Below are positions 1 through 5,211 of a stretch of 5,211 bases of DNA, piece by piece. The position numbers were made by a program, and so were the translations under genes. The stretch comes from a bacterium (GTDB lineage: Bacteria > Latescibacterota > UBA2968 > GCA-2709665): contig JAQCGA010000338.1 in the NCBI GenBank assembly GCA_027619145.1, forward strand, positions 1-5,211, in the 5' to 3' direction. The notes beneath the pieces are model-generated. The model saw only the letters and a program-made list of their open reading frames with translations. It was not told the DNA's origin and ran no database searches. Numbering within the stretch: the first letter of the stretch is position 1; each line of letters starts with the position of its first letter.

Positions 1-1546
1 AAAGGGGAACGCCGGTGCGGATCCGGGCGACGTCCACGATGGTGGGTGGGAGCCGGTAGATGGCCGGGCTGTCGTCGATGGGGGGTTGTGTGCCAAGAGG
101 TGTCGCGATGTTTGCAAACATGCGCAGGCCCCGGCCGTAGGCGCTGTTTTTGTAGAGGTCGATGTGAGGGCGGACGATTTCGGGAAGTTCCCAGAGGTTT
201 TCGTGCACGGGTTTTGAGGCGTAGATGGGGGCTTCTTTGGGCGAGCCGTCCGGGTGGTACTGGCTTTCGATGACGGAGTGGAAGTACCGAAGGCCTTCTT
301 TTAGTTCACGATCATCGTTGTAGAAAATACCGATGGCTGCACGGGCGGTTGCGCCGGGACCGGTTTTGTTGTCTATGCGTTGAGAGAGGGCTTTGACATC
401 CAGGTATTGTTCCAGGAGAAAGTTCTGTTCGATTTTGCGGCGGTGTTCGGGTGCAATGGTCGTTTTGACCAGGTCGTAGGCTTTGAAGAGGCTGACGAAG
501 AGCTGGCCGGTGGCGCTTTTTTCCCGGGCGAGGCGGGTGCAGCCCCAGGCACCGGAGGCGACGCGGGTGGTGTATGGGGTTGTTTTGTCCTGTCCGAAGA
601 TTCCGTGACGGTTGTCCAGGATGCCAGTGTAGGAGGTGAGGAAGCCGTTCTTCTTGAAGAGGGTGGGGATTGCTTCGGTGTGTTCGGTTGCGTATCCGGG
701 TTCGGCATCCACAACGTCCTGGATGTAGCTGTTGAGCGGGTAGCCCGGATAGACTTCGGCCAGGCGGAGGAAGATGGCTTCGACGGTTCGGGCGTATTTT
801 TTTTTGTTGGTAAGGGCGAAGGCGAGGGCGAGGGGTTCCACCTGGCCGAGGGTCCAGTCCAGTTTGGTGGAGCGAATTTCACCGGAGATGGAGGTGTGAA
901 CGGGGAAGCCAGCATAACGGAGGGCGTGTTCCCCTGTGCGCCAGTCCGGGGCGGCGAGTTCTTCTGGGGAGAGGTAGAAGTGATATTGGAGGCCCAGGCG
1001 CGGGAGGTTGAGAACGCCTTCTTCGGGATAGTTCGCGTGTGGGTAGGTAATGCCGCAGTAGGGACAGGTGATGCGGTCCGGGTCATGGACATTCCAGGTC
1101 CAGAATCGGCTGTGTACGCTCTGGGGGGATTTTTGATTGACGCAGTTGGGGCAGAAAACGCCGGAGCAATTCCACGGGCCGAGATCTTCAATGAGGCAGG
1201 TGAAGGTTTTTGCCGGGAGAGCCGCAACGCCGTCTGCAAGGGTGAGGAGTTTTTTGAACCAGCGGGCAGTGGCGCGGTCGGTTCGGGTATTTTTTTTGAA
1301 TTGGGCGATGTGTTCTTCGCGGTAGAGGAGACAGGGTTCAGGACGTCCGTTGCCCGCGCGTTGACGTTTCCAGGCTTCTCGTTTTTGGCGGATGGTTCGT
1401 TCGGCTCTGGTCGGGTACGGAACGGTTGGTCCCTCTTCCCAGGCAATGAGACGGCGAAAGTGCGCCATCTGTTTTTTGTTGAGGCTGTGGACGGGTTTGT
1501 CCGGGAGCGGTTTCAGGAGGTTGCGAAGGATGGGGTCAATGGGCAT
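1..1546 (-). CDS. heparinase II/III- or alginate-lyase-like protein, N-terminal part (3' end outside window)
   Basis: This open frame gives 515 complete codons from ATG at 1546 to the left edge, with no stop. An in-frame TGA at 1570-1568 sits eight codons upstream, so this is the first ATG; no Shine-Dalgarno sequence precedes it, and M27 (codon at 1468) is an alternative. Residues about 225-275 (TKLDWTLGQVEPLALA, then a helical stretch) and about 340-445 (an ND pair near 410, then DGSPKEAPIY at 433-442) resemble the alpha/alpha-toroid of heparinase II/III and oligoalginate lyases, which cleave uronic-acid polysaccharides by beta-elimination. CPNC (132-135) and CPYC (161-164) look like a zinc ribbon before the toroid. 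There is no hydrophobic signal peptide: the N-terminus is basic and proline-rich. The His-rich catalytic sheet domain would lie beyond the window, so activity cannot be judged. The gene is codirectional with another lyase-like gene upstream. The family call is fairly sure; the substrate is unknown. Confidence 0.75.
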   Translation of the reverse strand, partial: MPIDPILRNLLKPLPDKPVHSLNKKQMAHFRRLIAWEEGPTVPYPTRAERTIRQKREAWKRQRAGNGRPEPCLLYREEHIAQFKKNTRTDRATARWFKKLLTLADGVAALPAKTFTCLIEDLGPWNCSGVFCPNCVNQKSPQSVHSRFWTWNVHDPDRITCPYCGITYPHANYPEEGVLNLPRLGLQYHFYLSPEELAAPDWRTGEHALRYAGFPVHTSISGEIRSTKLDWTLGQVEPLALAFALTNKKKYARTVEAIFLRLAEVYPGYPLNSYIQDVVDAEPGYATEHTEAIPTLFKKNGFLTSYTGILDNRHGIFGQDKTTPYTTRVASGAWGCTRLAREKSATGQLFVSLFKAYDLVKTTIAPEHRRKIEQNFLLEQYLDVKALSQRIDNKTGPGATARAAIGIFYNDDRELKEGLRYFHSVIESQYHPDGSPKEAPIYASKPVHENLWELPEIVRPHIDLYKNSAYGRGLRMFANIATPLGTQPPIDDSPAIYRLPPTIVDVARIRTGVPL

Positions 1547-1557
1547 GGTGTCAAAGC

Positions 1558-1610
1558 AAAGGCGATCTCACGCAAAGGCGCAAAGACGCGAAGAAGGTCA
1601 AAGGCCAGGT
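1558..1610 (+). repeat. 53-bp direct repeat, copy L1
   Basis: L1 begins AAAGGCGATCTCACGC and matches copy L2 (1667-1719) at 50 of 53 positions by direct comparison. Its core is an 8-base phase, AAAGGCGC then AAAGACGC, followed by GAAGAAGG. It ends 11 bases before the start codon of the lyase-like gene at 1546, so it forms almost the whole leader of that gene as read on the minus strand, where it appears as CTTTGCGCCTTTGCGTGAGA. Spurious plus-strand translation gives the familiar SRKGAKTRR peptide, a mark of this repeat family rather than of a gene. Confidence 0.9.
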
Positions 1611-1666
1611 GCTGGTTTGGGTGGTTGTGTGGTGTGTTGGGGCGGTGTGTTAGGCTGGTTCAATTC
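1611..1666. other. GT-rich spacer between the two direct repeats
   Basis: These 56 bases are strongly strand-biased, mostly G and T on the plus strand (runs such as GGTTGTGTGGTGTGTTGGGG), hence C and A on the coding strand of the neighbouring genes. I see no open frame, hairpin or promoter hexamers in it. It is unlike the sequence that follows copy L2, so the repeated unit is the 53-base block and not the full 109-base period. Confidence 0.6.
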
Positions 1667-1719
1667 AAAGGCGATCTCACGCAAAGGCGCAAAGACGCAA
1701 AGAAGGTCAAGGGTCAGGT
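1667..1719 (+). repeat. 53-bp direct repeat, copy L2
   Basis: This second copy of the 1558-1610 repeat lies 109 bases downstream of it and differs at three positions (one G to A in the third 8-base unit, two near the end). From TCACGC at 1677 it reads as three 8-base units, AAAGGCGC, AAAGACGC and AAAGAAGG. It lies between the GxxExxY gene's 3' end and the lyase-like gene. An inverted, diverged copy sits on the other side of the GxxExxY gene at 2175-2200. Confidence 0.9.
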
Positions 1720-1741
1720 TCAAAGTCAAAAGCGTGAAGGG

Positions 1742-1755
1742 GCAAAGAAGGTCAA
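1742..1755 (+). repeat. 14-bp partial third copy of the direct repeat
   Basis: GCAAAGAAGGTCAA here is identical to bases 1697-1710 inside copy L2. It ends six bases before the stop codon of the GxxExxY gene (1762). It looks like the inner end of another copy whose outer part has decayed or was never present. It is short enough that chance cannot be excluded, but its position beside two full copies makes kinship likely. Confidence 0.5.
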
Positions 1756-1761
1756 AAACGG

Positions 1762-2145
1762 TTATTCTGGAAGACGGTTGACGACGCGGGTGATGCCTTG
1801 TTTGATTTTTGATGCGCCGAAGTTAATGAGGAGGCCAAGTCGTTTGTCTGCCAGTTTCAGGTACGTCAGGAGTTGTTTCTTGTGTACCGGGGCGATGAGT
1901 TCTACGGATTTGAGTTCGAGGATGACCAGATTTTCAACGATGAGATCTGCCCGAAATCCTTCGTCGATACGTACGGATTCATACACAATTGGCAATGGAA
2001 CCTGACGATGGGTCTGAAGCCCACGTTTTCCCAGTTCAAATGCCAGCACAGATTCATATACCGACTCCAGAAGCCCCGGACCCAGCGCCACATGGATTTT
2101 GAACGCCGCATCCACAATTTCCGCCGCAATCTCATTCTCCCGCAT
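1762..2145 (-). CDS. GxxExxY protein (PD-(D/E)XK nuclease-fold family)
   Basis: The 127-residue protein matches the GxxExxY family (Pfam PDDEXK_3) over its whole length, which is the usual size. The name-giving motif is G24-L-L-E27-S-V-Y30, preceded by the typical ENEIAAEIVDAAFKIH start and ALGPG. The putative nuclease residues are E27, D67 in RADLIVE, and E77 and K79 in ILELK. The C-terminal part (VHKKQLLTYLKL, RLGLLINFG) is also characteristic. No signal peptide or membrane segment is seen, so it should be cytoplasmic. The family's role is not established; nuclease activity is inferred from the fold. The ATG at 2145 is chosen because family members begin close to the ENEI motif. The gene is bracketed by inverted copies of the CGCAAAGRCGC repeat and sits codirectionally between two lyase genes to which it has no obvious metabolic link. 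Confidence 0.93.
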   Translation of the reverse strand: MRENEIAAEIVDAAFKIHVALGPGLLESVYESVLAFELGKRGLQTHRQVPLPIVYESVRIDEGFRADLIVENLVILELKSVELIAPVHKKQLLTYLKLADKRLGLLINFGASKIKQGITRVVNRLPE

Positions 2146-2146
2146 G

Positions 2147-2154
2147 TCCTCCCC
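2147..2154 (-). promoter_or_regulatory. purine-rich ribosome binding site, unusually close to the GxxExxY start
   Basis: On the minus strand GGGGAGGA is followed by a single C and then the ATG at 2145. It would pair well with anti-Shine-Dalgarno RNA, but the best pairing register (GGAGGA) leaves only one base before the start, well below the usual five to nine. A shifted pairing through GGGGAG leaves about four. No in-frame alternative start downstream has better spacing and keeps the conserved ENEI segment. Confidence 0.4.
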
Positions 2155-2163
2155 ACTTTTCTG

Positions 2164-2177
2164 AAGGGTGTACCCTT
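2164..2177. other. short inverted repeat in the GxxExxY leader
   Basis: AAGGGT and ACCCTT are perfect complements separated by two bases, so an RNA of either strand could form a five- or six-base-pair hairpin. It lies between the right-hand repeat and the GxxExxY ribosome binding site. There is no T-run on either side, so it is not a convincing intrinsic terminator. Confidence 0.3.
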
Positions 2178-2200
2178 TGCGCCTTAGCGTCTTGGCGTGA
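2175..2200 (-). repeat. inverted copy of the repeat at the 5' side of the GxxExxY gene
   Basis: Read on the minus strand this begins TCACGCCAAGACGCTAAGG, followed by CGCAAAG, and aligns with L2 (from 1677) at 22 of 26 positions. The mismatches fall at the variable positions of the 8-base phase: the first base of a unit, or the R in AAGRCGC. It points in the opposite direction to L1 and L2, so the repeats read inward towards the GxxExxY gene from both sides. Its outer edge is four bases from the stop codon of the upstream lyase-propeller gene. It is more diverged from L1 and L2 than those two are from each other. Confidence 0.75.
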
Positions 2201-2204
2201 CGCG

Positions 2205-5200
2205 TTATGCTTTTAAGATGTAGACTTTTCCATCTTCCGAAGCAGCGGCGATTTCAGAAATCCCGTCGCCGTCGGTGTCCGCTGCGGTGAGGTCGAGGAT
2301 GGAGCCGCCGGTCTGGAAGCGGGCGAGGGGGTGGCCGTTTTCATTGGCCAGAAGGTAGACCCAGCCGTCGTGTACGCCAGCGGCGACTTCGAGTTTGCCG
2401 TCTCCGTTGAAGCCTGCAACGGCAATGCAACGGATGACTTCGCCCAGATCGGTTCGCCAGAGGAGGGTTTTGCCGTCGCCTTTGAGGTTGTACACATTGA
2501 AGCTCATGGAGGAGGCAACAATTTCGTCGATGCCGTCGCCGTCCATGTCTGCCATGGCAACCTGGGTGACTTCGTCTCCGGTGTTGAACTGCCAGAGGAG
2601 TTTCCCGTCGGCTTTGAGGAGGTGGATGTGGGTGTCTGCACCGGCGAAGGCGGCTTCTTTGAGGCCGTCGCCGTCCACATCTCCTGCGGCGGCGGAGTTG
2701 GTACGGGGGCCGGTTCTGGGGTGATAGGACCAGCGGATGTCGCCGTTGCCGTCGATGCAATGCCAGCTGTGGTAGTCTGTTCCGGCGATGACTTCGTCTT
2801 TGCCGTCTCCGTCCAGGTCTGCGGCGCAGCCGGTGGAGGAGGGGCGGACGGTCATCTGGTGCCAGAGCTCTTTGCCGTTGTGCGTGAAGGCGTAGTAACG
2901 CCAGGATTCAACGGCGGCAACAACTTCGAGTTTTCCGTCTCCGTTGAGATCTCCGGTGAAGACGGAACGGACGATGGGGTCCTGGAAGTAGAAGGGGATT
3001 TTATAGGCCCACTTCTGTTTTCCTTTTGCGTTGAGGACGTACACATGAGTGTCTTCAGAACCGGCGATGACTTCGGGTTTGCCATCATTTTCCAGGTCTG
3101 CGGTGCAGACGGAGCGGATGGTGCCACCTGTTGGATATTGCCAGGCAGCCTTGCCATCTTTGAGGGCACAGATGGTTGCAGTGCGTCCACCAGCGATGAC
3201 TTCGTCTTTGCCGTCTCCATCCAGATCTGTGGCGGCAAGAGAGAGGAAGGCAGATTCTGCAGAATAGGTCCAGGTGGTTTTGAGGTCCGGGATTTTTTCC
3301 TGTTCGTGCTGGATGGGTTTGGGAGAGGTGAACGTGGGGTTTGTTTTTTTGGCAGCGACCTGATGGAGGTTATGGACGACATATGGGACGAGTCTGAAGT
3401 CGTGCTGACCTTTGGGGATAGTGAACGTGAGGGTGTTTTTGGAGAATTCAGATGTAATGAGTTTGCCGTTCAATTCCACTTTCTTGTCGTTTTCAACGGA
3501 GAGGGTCAGGCGGGTGGATTTTGTGGCAATGAGGGTGCCTTCTCCGGCGATGAGGTCGTACTCGATGCCGATGGGCGACTGGCTCTCGAAGGTGGATTTT
3601 CCCCAGGCAAGTTTTGTGCTGCCCACCAGGGCGAAGCCGGTGGGGGAGATTTGGAACTGGGCGGCTGCGACGGTGGGTCCGCCGGGCAGGGACTGGGCTT
3701 TGTTCGGTTGACCGATTCCTGCAAAGAGGACTTCGTTCTCTCCGTCGATGCGAACAGTGGTGTTCGTGAGTTGTGTCATTCGGAAAGTTTGTGGGGCACA
3801 GTAGAGGAGGTTAAAGAAGGTGTACGTTTCGCGTTTTTTGAGGTGGACGTTGTCCATTTGCTGGAGGATGCGGACAACAGGCTCAGCGTGGGTGTAGTTT
3901 GCCCAGTTTTTCCCGGTGACGGGGTCGTCTTCCAGTTTAAGCCGGGGGCCGTCCAGGCCGTGAATAAAGAAGTGTTCGCCGTTTTGTTCTACGGTGATGC
4001 CGCCGTTTTTGAGCTGGACGTCTCCCAGGGTCTGCCAGACGGCGCGGAAGGAGTAGTCGGCTTTTTCCAGGGCTTCCATTTTGTCTATGACGAGGAAGAA
4101 TTCGCCCCGGTTCCAGAGGATGTTGCGGTGCCAATCCACGCCGCTGTAGGAACGGAGTGTGGTTTCAGAGAAGCCTGTTTTTTTAAATGCGGCGGCACGT
4201 TCCAGTTCGGTGAAAGGAGGGATCTCTTCGGACTGGCCGTTTTTGAAGATGAGGACGCCGTTGTGGAATTTGGGGAGAGATTTGATGTAGTCGCAGTCCG
4301 CCAGCCAGATGCGGTTGTTCTGGGTGAGGCGGCAGATGGAATTTCCATCGTAGTGTTTGTGGCCGCCGTTGGAAAGGCCGTCCAGGAAGAGGTACTGGTT
4401 TTGAGAATGGAAACCGTCGCGGAAGATGACTTTGTCGAAGGTTTTTGAAAGGGGCAGGTGTTCGTCGCCGTTGTTGGATTTGTGGTAGAGGGGGTCCACC
4501 GGGAAGACCTGGGTGCCGTCCAGATTCAGGGGCTCGACGGGTTCTACTCGGCGGTTGTGTTCGTAAGCGGTGTGGCGCGGTGCCAGGGCAAGTTTTTTGT
4601 CCAGGAGCCACTGGTAACGGCCGTCTCCGGTTATGCAGATCATTGCGCGGAGGTAGGGAATTTCGCTCCAGGTTCCGAAGGGGGAAGAAGTATCGCCGTT
4701 GGGTACACCGTAGCCGATGTTGTCTGAAGTGAGGATGGCGTAGTCTCCGGCTTTTTGTGCGTTGCCTGTGTTAAAGAAGGTCATGTCTCCAGTGGAGAGG
4801 GTGTAACGCATGGTGTGGACATGGGTGCGCCACTGGTAATGGCCGCAGTCTTCGGAGGGTTTGAAGGCGCGGGTTTGTGGACCGAAGCATTTTTTTGAGA
4901 GGGCGAGCCATTCGTCGGCTTCGGGGAGGCCGTAGTATTTCTTGAAGTAGGTACCGGCGTAGAGCAGGCCGAGGGCGGCGTAGGTGGAGTGGTTGTGGCG
5001 GACGGTTTCGTGTTCCACATTGCCCACGTGAGAGACGCAGGCGGTGATGAATTCAAAGAGGATGCGTGTAATTTTGAGGCGGTCTCTGGTGGAGATGACG
5101 GGGCTTTCTTCTACGAGATCCCAGCCGGGTATGACGTACTGGAGGGCGAAGTCCGCATCGAAGCCCCAGATGCCGCCGTAGTTATCGGGGGCGGACAGGA

Positions 5201-5211
5201 CGTGTTCGTAC
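2205..5211 (-). CDS. heparinase II/III-family lyase with C-terminal eight-bladed FG-GAP/PQQ-like propeller (5' end outside window)
   Basis: The frame is open from the right edge (first full codon at 5210, counted as residue 1) to TAA at 2205, giving 1001 residues; the GTG at 5027 is internal. Residues 1-170 are the end of an alpha/alpha-toroid, with HNHSTYAALGLLYAG at 72-86. Residues about 250-610 form the beta-sheet heparinase II/III domain: GGHKHYDGNS holds the H284-K-H286 pair, D305 lies in WLADCDY and H316 in FHNG, matching the catalytic and zinc-binding positions of the family. The expected reaction is beta-elimination of a uronic-acid polysaccharide. A linker (about 615-640) leads to eight repeats of 43-49 residues (about 644-1001), most with a DxDGDGxxE calcium loop and an LW or KW strand. 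An exported protein is expected, but the signal peptide would lie outside the window. The substrate is unknown. A GxxExxY cassette begins immediately after the stop. Confidence 0.88.
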   Translation of the reverse strand, partial: YEHVLSAPDNYGGIWGFDADFALQYVIPGWDLVEESPVISTRDRLKITRILFEFITACVSHVGNVEHETVRHNHSTYAALGLLYAGTYFKKYYGLPEADEWLALSKKCFGPQTRAFKPSEDCGHYQWRTHVHTMRYTLSTGDMTFFNTGNAQKAGDYAILTSDNIGYGVPNGDTSSPFGTWSEIPYLRAMICITGDGRYQWLLDKKLALAPRHTAYEHNRRVEPVEPLNLDGTQVFPVDPLYHKSNNGDEHLPLSKTFDKVIFRDGFHSQNQYLFLDGLSNGGHKHYDGNSICRLTQNNRIWLADCDYIKSLPKFHNGVLIFKNGQSEEIPPFTELERAAAFKKTGFSETTLRSYSGVDWHRNILWNRGEFFLVIDKMEALEKADYSFRAVWQTLGDVQLKNGGITVEQNGEHFFIHGLDGPRLKLEDDPVTGKNWANYTHAEPVVRILQQMDNVHLKKRETYTFFNLLYCAPQTFRMTQLTNTTVRIDGENEVLFAGIGQPNKAQSLPGGPTVAAAQFQISPTGFALVGSTKLAWGKSTFESQSPIGIEYDLIAGEGTLIATKSTRLTLSVENDKKVELNGKLITSEFSKNTLTFTIPKGQHDFRLVPYVVHNLHQVAAKKTNPTFTSPKPIQHEQEKIPDLKTTWTYSAESAFLSLAATDLDGDGKDEVIAGGRTATICALKDGKAAWQYPTGGTIRSVCTADLENDGKPEVIAGSEDTHVYVLNAKGKQKWAYKIPFYFQDPIVRSVFTGDLNGDGKLEVVAAVESWRYYAFTHNGKELWHQMTVRPSSTGCAADLDGDGKDEVIAGTDYHSWHCIDGNGDIRWSYHPRTGPRTNSAAAGDVDGDGLKEAAFAGADTHIHLLKADGKLLWQFNTGDEVTQVAMADMDGDGIDEIVASSMSFNVYNLKGDGKTLLWRTDLGEVIRCIAVAGFNGDGKLEVAAGVHDGWVYLLANENGHPLARFQTGGSILDLTAADTDGDGISEIAAASEDGKVYILKA
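2208..3272 (-). repeat. eight propeller repeats encoded in the lyase gene
   Basis: With residue 1 at base 5210, calcium-type loops begin at residues 662, 705, 754, 798, 844, 888, 934 and 978, spaced 43-49 residues. The signature is AxDxDGDGKxEVIAG followed by a short hydrophobic strand and a Gly-Lys-aromatic step. Aromatic anchors lie at W647, W690, W734, W783, W827, W873, W918 and F965. The count of eight is exact on both signals, so an eight-bladed propeller is the simplest model. The pattern combines the Asp-rich loop of FG-GAP/VCBS repeats with the Trp spacing of PQQ-type blades. At DNA level a 26-base stretch is identical at 2785-2810 and 3193-3218. Confidence 0.85.

Larger units (their letters stand above)
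1568..2200. mobile_element. putative GxxExxY cassette bounded by inverted repeats
   Basis: The 633-base segment contains one gene, the GxxExxY protein, and has related repeats in opposite orientation at its ends. Both ends begin TCACGC reading inward: left at 1568 (L1) or 1677 (L2), right at 2200 on the minus strand. Over the first 26 bases L2 and the right end agree at 22. The right end starts four bases after the stop codon of the upstream lyase gene; the left end starts 21 bases before the start codon of the downstream one. Without the segment those genes would be about 25 bases apart. No transposase is encoded and I could not find a target-site duplication, so mobility, if real, would have to be supplied by the GxxExxY protein or in trans. 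The boundaries are inferred. Confidence 0.4.

Noticed and set aside
373..1446. 357-codon open frame on the minus strand
   Set aside because: It is a Pro/Ser/Thr-rich out-of-frame reading of the true lyase-like gene on the same strand, whose real frame shows recognisable toroid motifs.
1549..1554. TTGACA on the minus strand as a -35 promoter box
   Set aside because: It lies two bases before the start codon at 1546 with no usable -10 element before the coding region.
1558..1719. CRISPR-like array
   Set aside because: There are only two full copies, with imperfect 53-base units, a 56-base GT-rich spacer and an inverted copy elsewhere. The 8-base internal phase also does not fit a CRISPR repeat.
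1558..1760. Plus-strand peptide rich in SRKGAKTQRR as part of a real protein
   Set aside because: This peptide is the direct translation of the 8-base-phased repeat and occurs in whichever frame crosses it; there is no supporting start, binding site or family match.
380..2005. 541-codon open frame on the plus strand
   Set aside because: It lies opposite the lyase-like gene, crosses the repeats and the GxxExxY gene, and its translation is the Gly/Val/Phe-rich kind made by the antisense of a GC-biased gene. No family features are visible.
2164..2177. Intrinsic terminator between the large lyase and the GxxExxY gene
   Set aside because: The hairpin has only five or six pairs with a very small loop and no T-run on either strand.
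2331..4448. 705-codon open frame on the plus strand
   Set aside because: It is the antisense of the lyase-propeller gene; its periodic VAVHVC- and FVFAVSVQ-like peptides are the mirror of the calcium-loop codons.
5025..5027. GTG at 5027 as start of the large lyase gene
   Set aside because: The frame continues upstream to the window edge with sensible protein (GGIWGFDADFALQYV), so this GTG is an internal Val.

Overview
The window carries three protein genes, all read on the minus strand, plus a family of short repeats around the middle gene. In transcription order, from high to low coordinates, they are: (1) a heparinase II/III-type polysaccharide lyase whose 5' end lies beyond base 5211 and which ends in an eight-bladed, calcium-motif-bearing beta-propeller (stop at 2205); (2) a small GxxExxY-family protein (1762-2145), a PD-(D/E)XK nuclease-fold family with no settled function; (3) the N-terminal 515 residues of a second heparinase/alginate-lyase-like protein, which starts at 1546 and runs off the left edge.

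The host is probably a bacterium of the Planctomycetota-Verrucomicrobiota-Lentisphaerota/Kiritimatiellota group or a similar environmental polysaccharide degrader. I infer this from large heparinase-like genes with FG-GAP/PQQ-type repeats, a GxxExxY gene and the 'CGCAAAGRCGC' repeat family, which from memory are frequent in such genomes. No rRNA, tRNA or marker gene is present to settle it.

Region by region: 1-1546 is the lyase-like N-terminal and toroid region with a cysteine pair-of-pairs and no signal peptide. 1547-1761 is a 215-base intergenic stretch with two near-identical 53-base direct repeats, a GT-rich spacer and a 14-base third fragment. 1762-2145 is the GxxExxY gene. 2146-2204 is a 59-base gap with an inverted, diverged copy of the same repeat that starts 4 bases from the upstream stop codon. 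2205-5211 is the large lyase-propeller gene. No tRNA, rRNA, CRISPR array, recognisable transposase or convincing terminator was seen.

The two outer genes plausibly act on the same or related uronic-acid-containing polysaccharide. The most notable structure is the GxxExxY gene bracketed by inverted copies of an 8-bp-phased repeat. Removing the bracketed segment (1568-2200) would leave the two lyase genes about 25 bases apart, a normal operon spacing, so the segment looks like a small cassette that entered a lyase operon.
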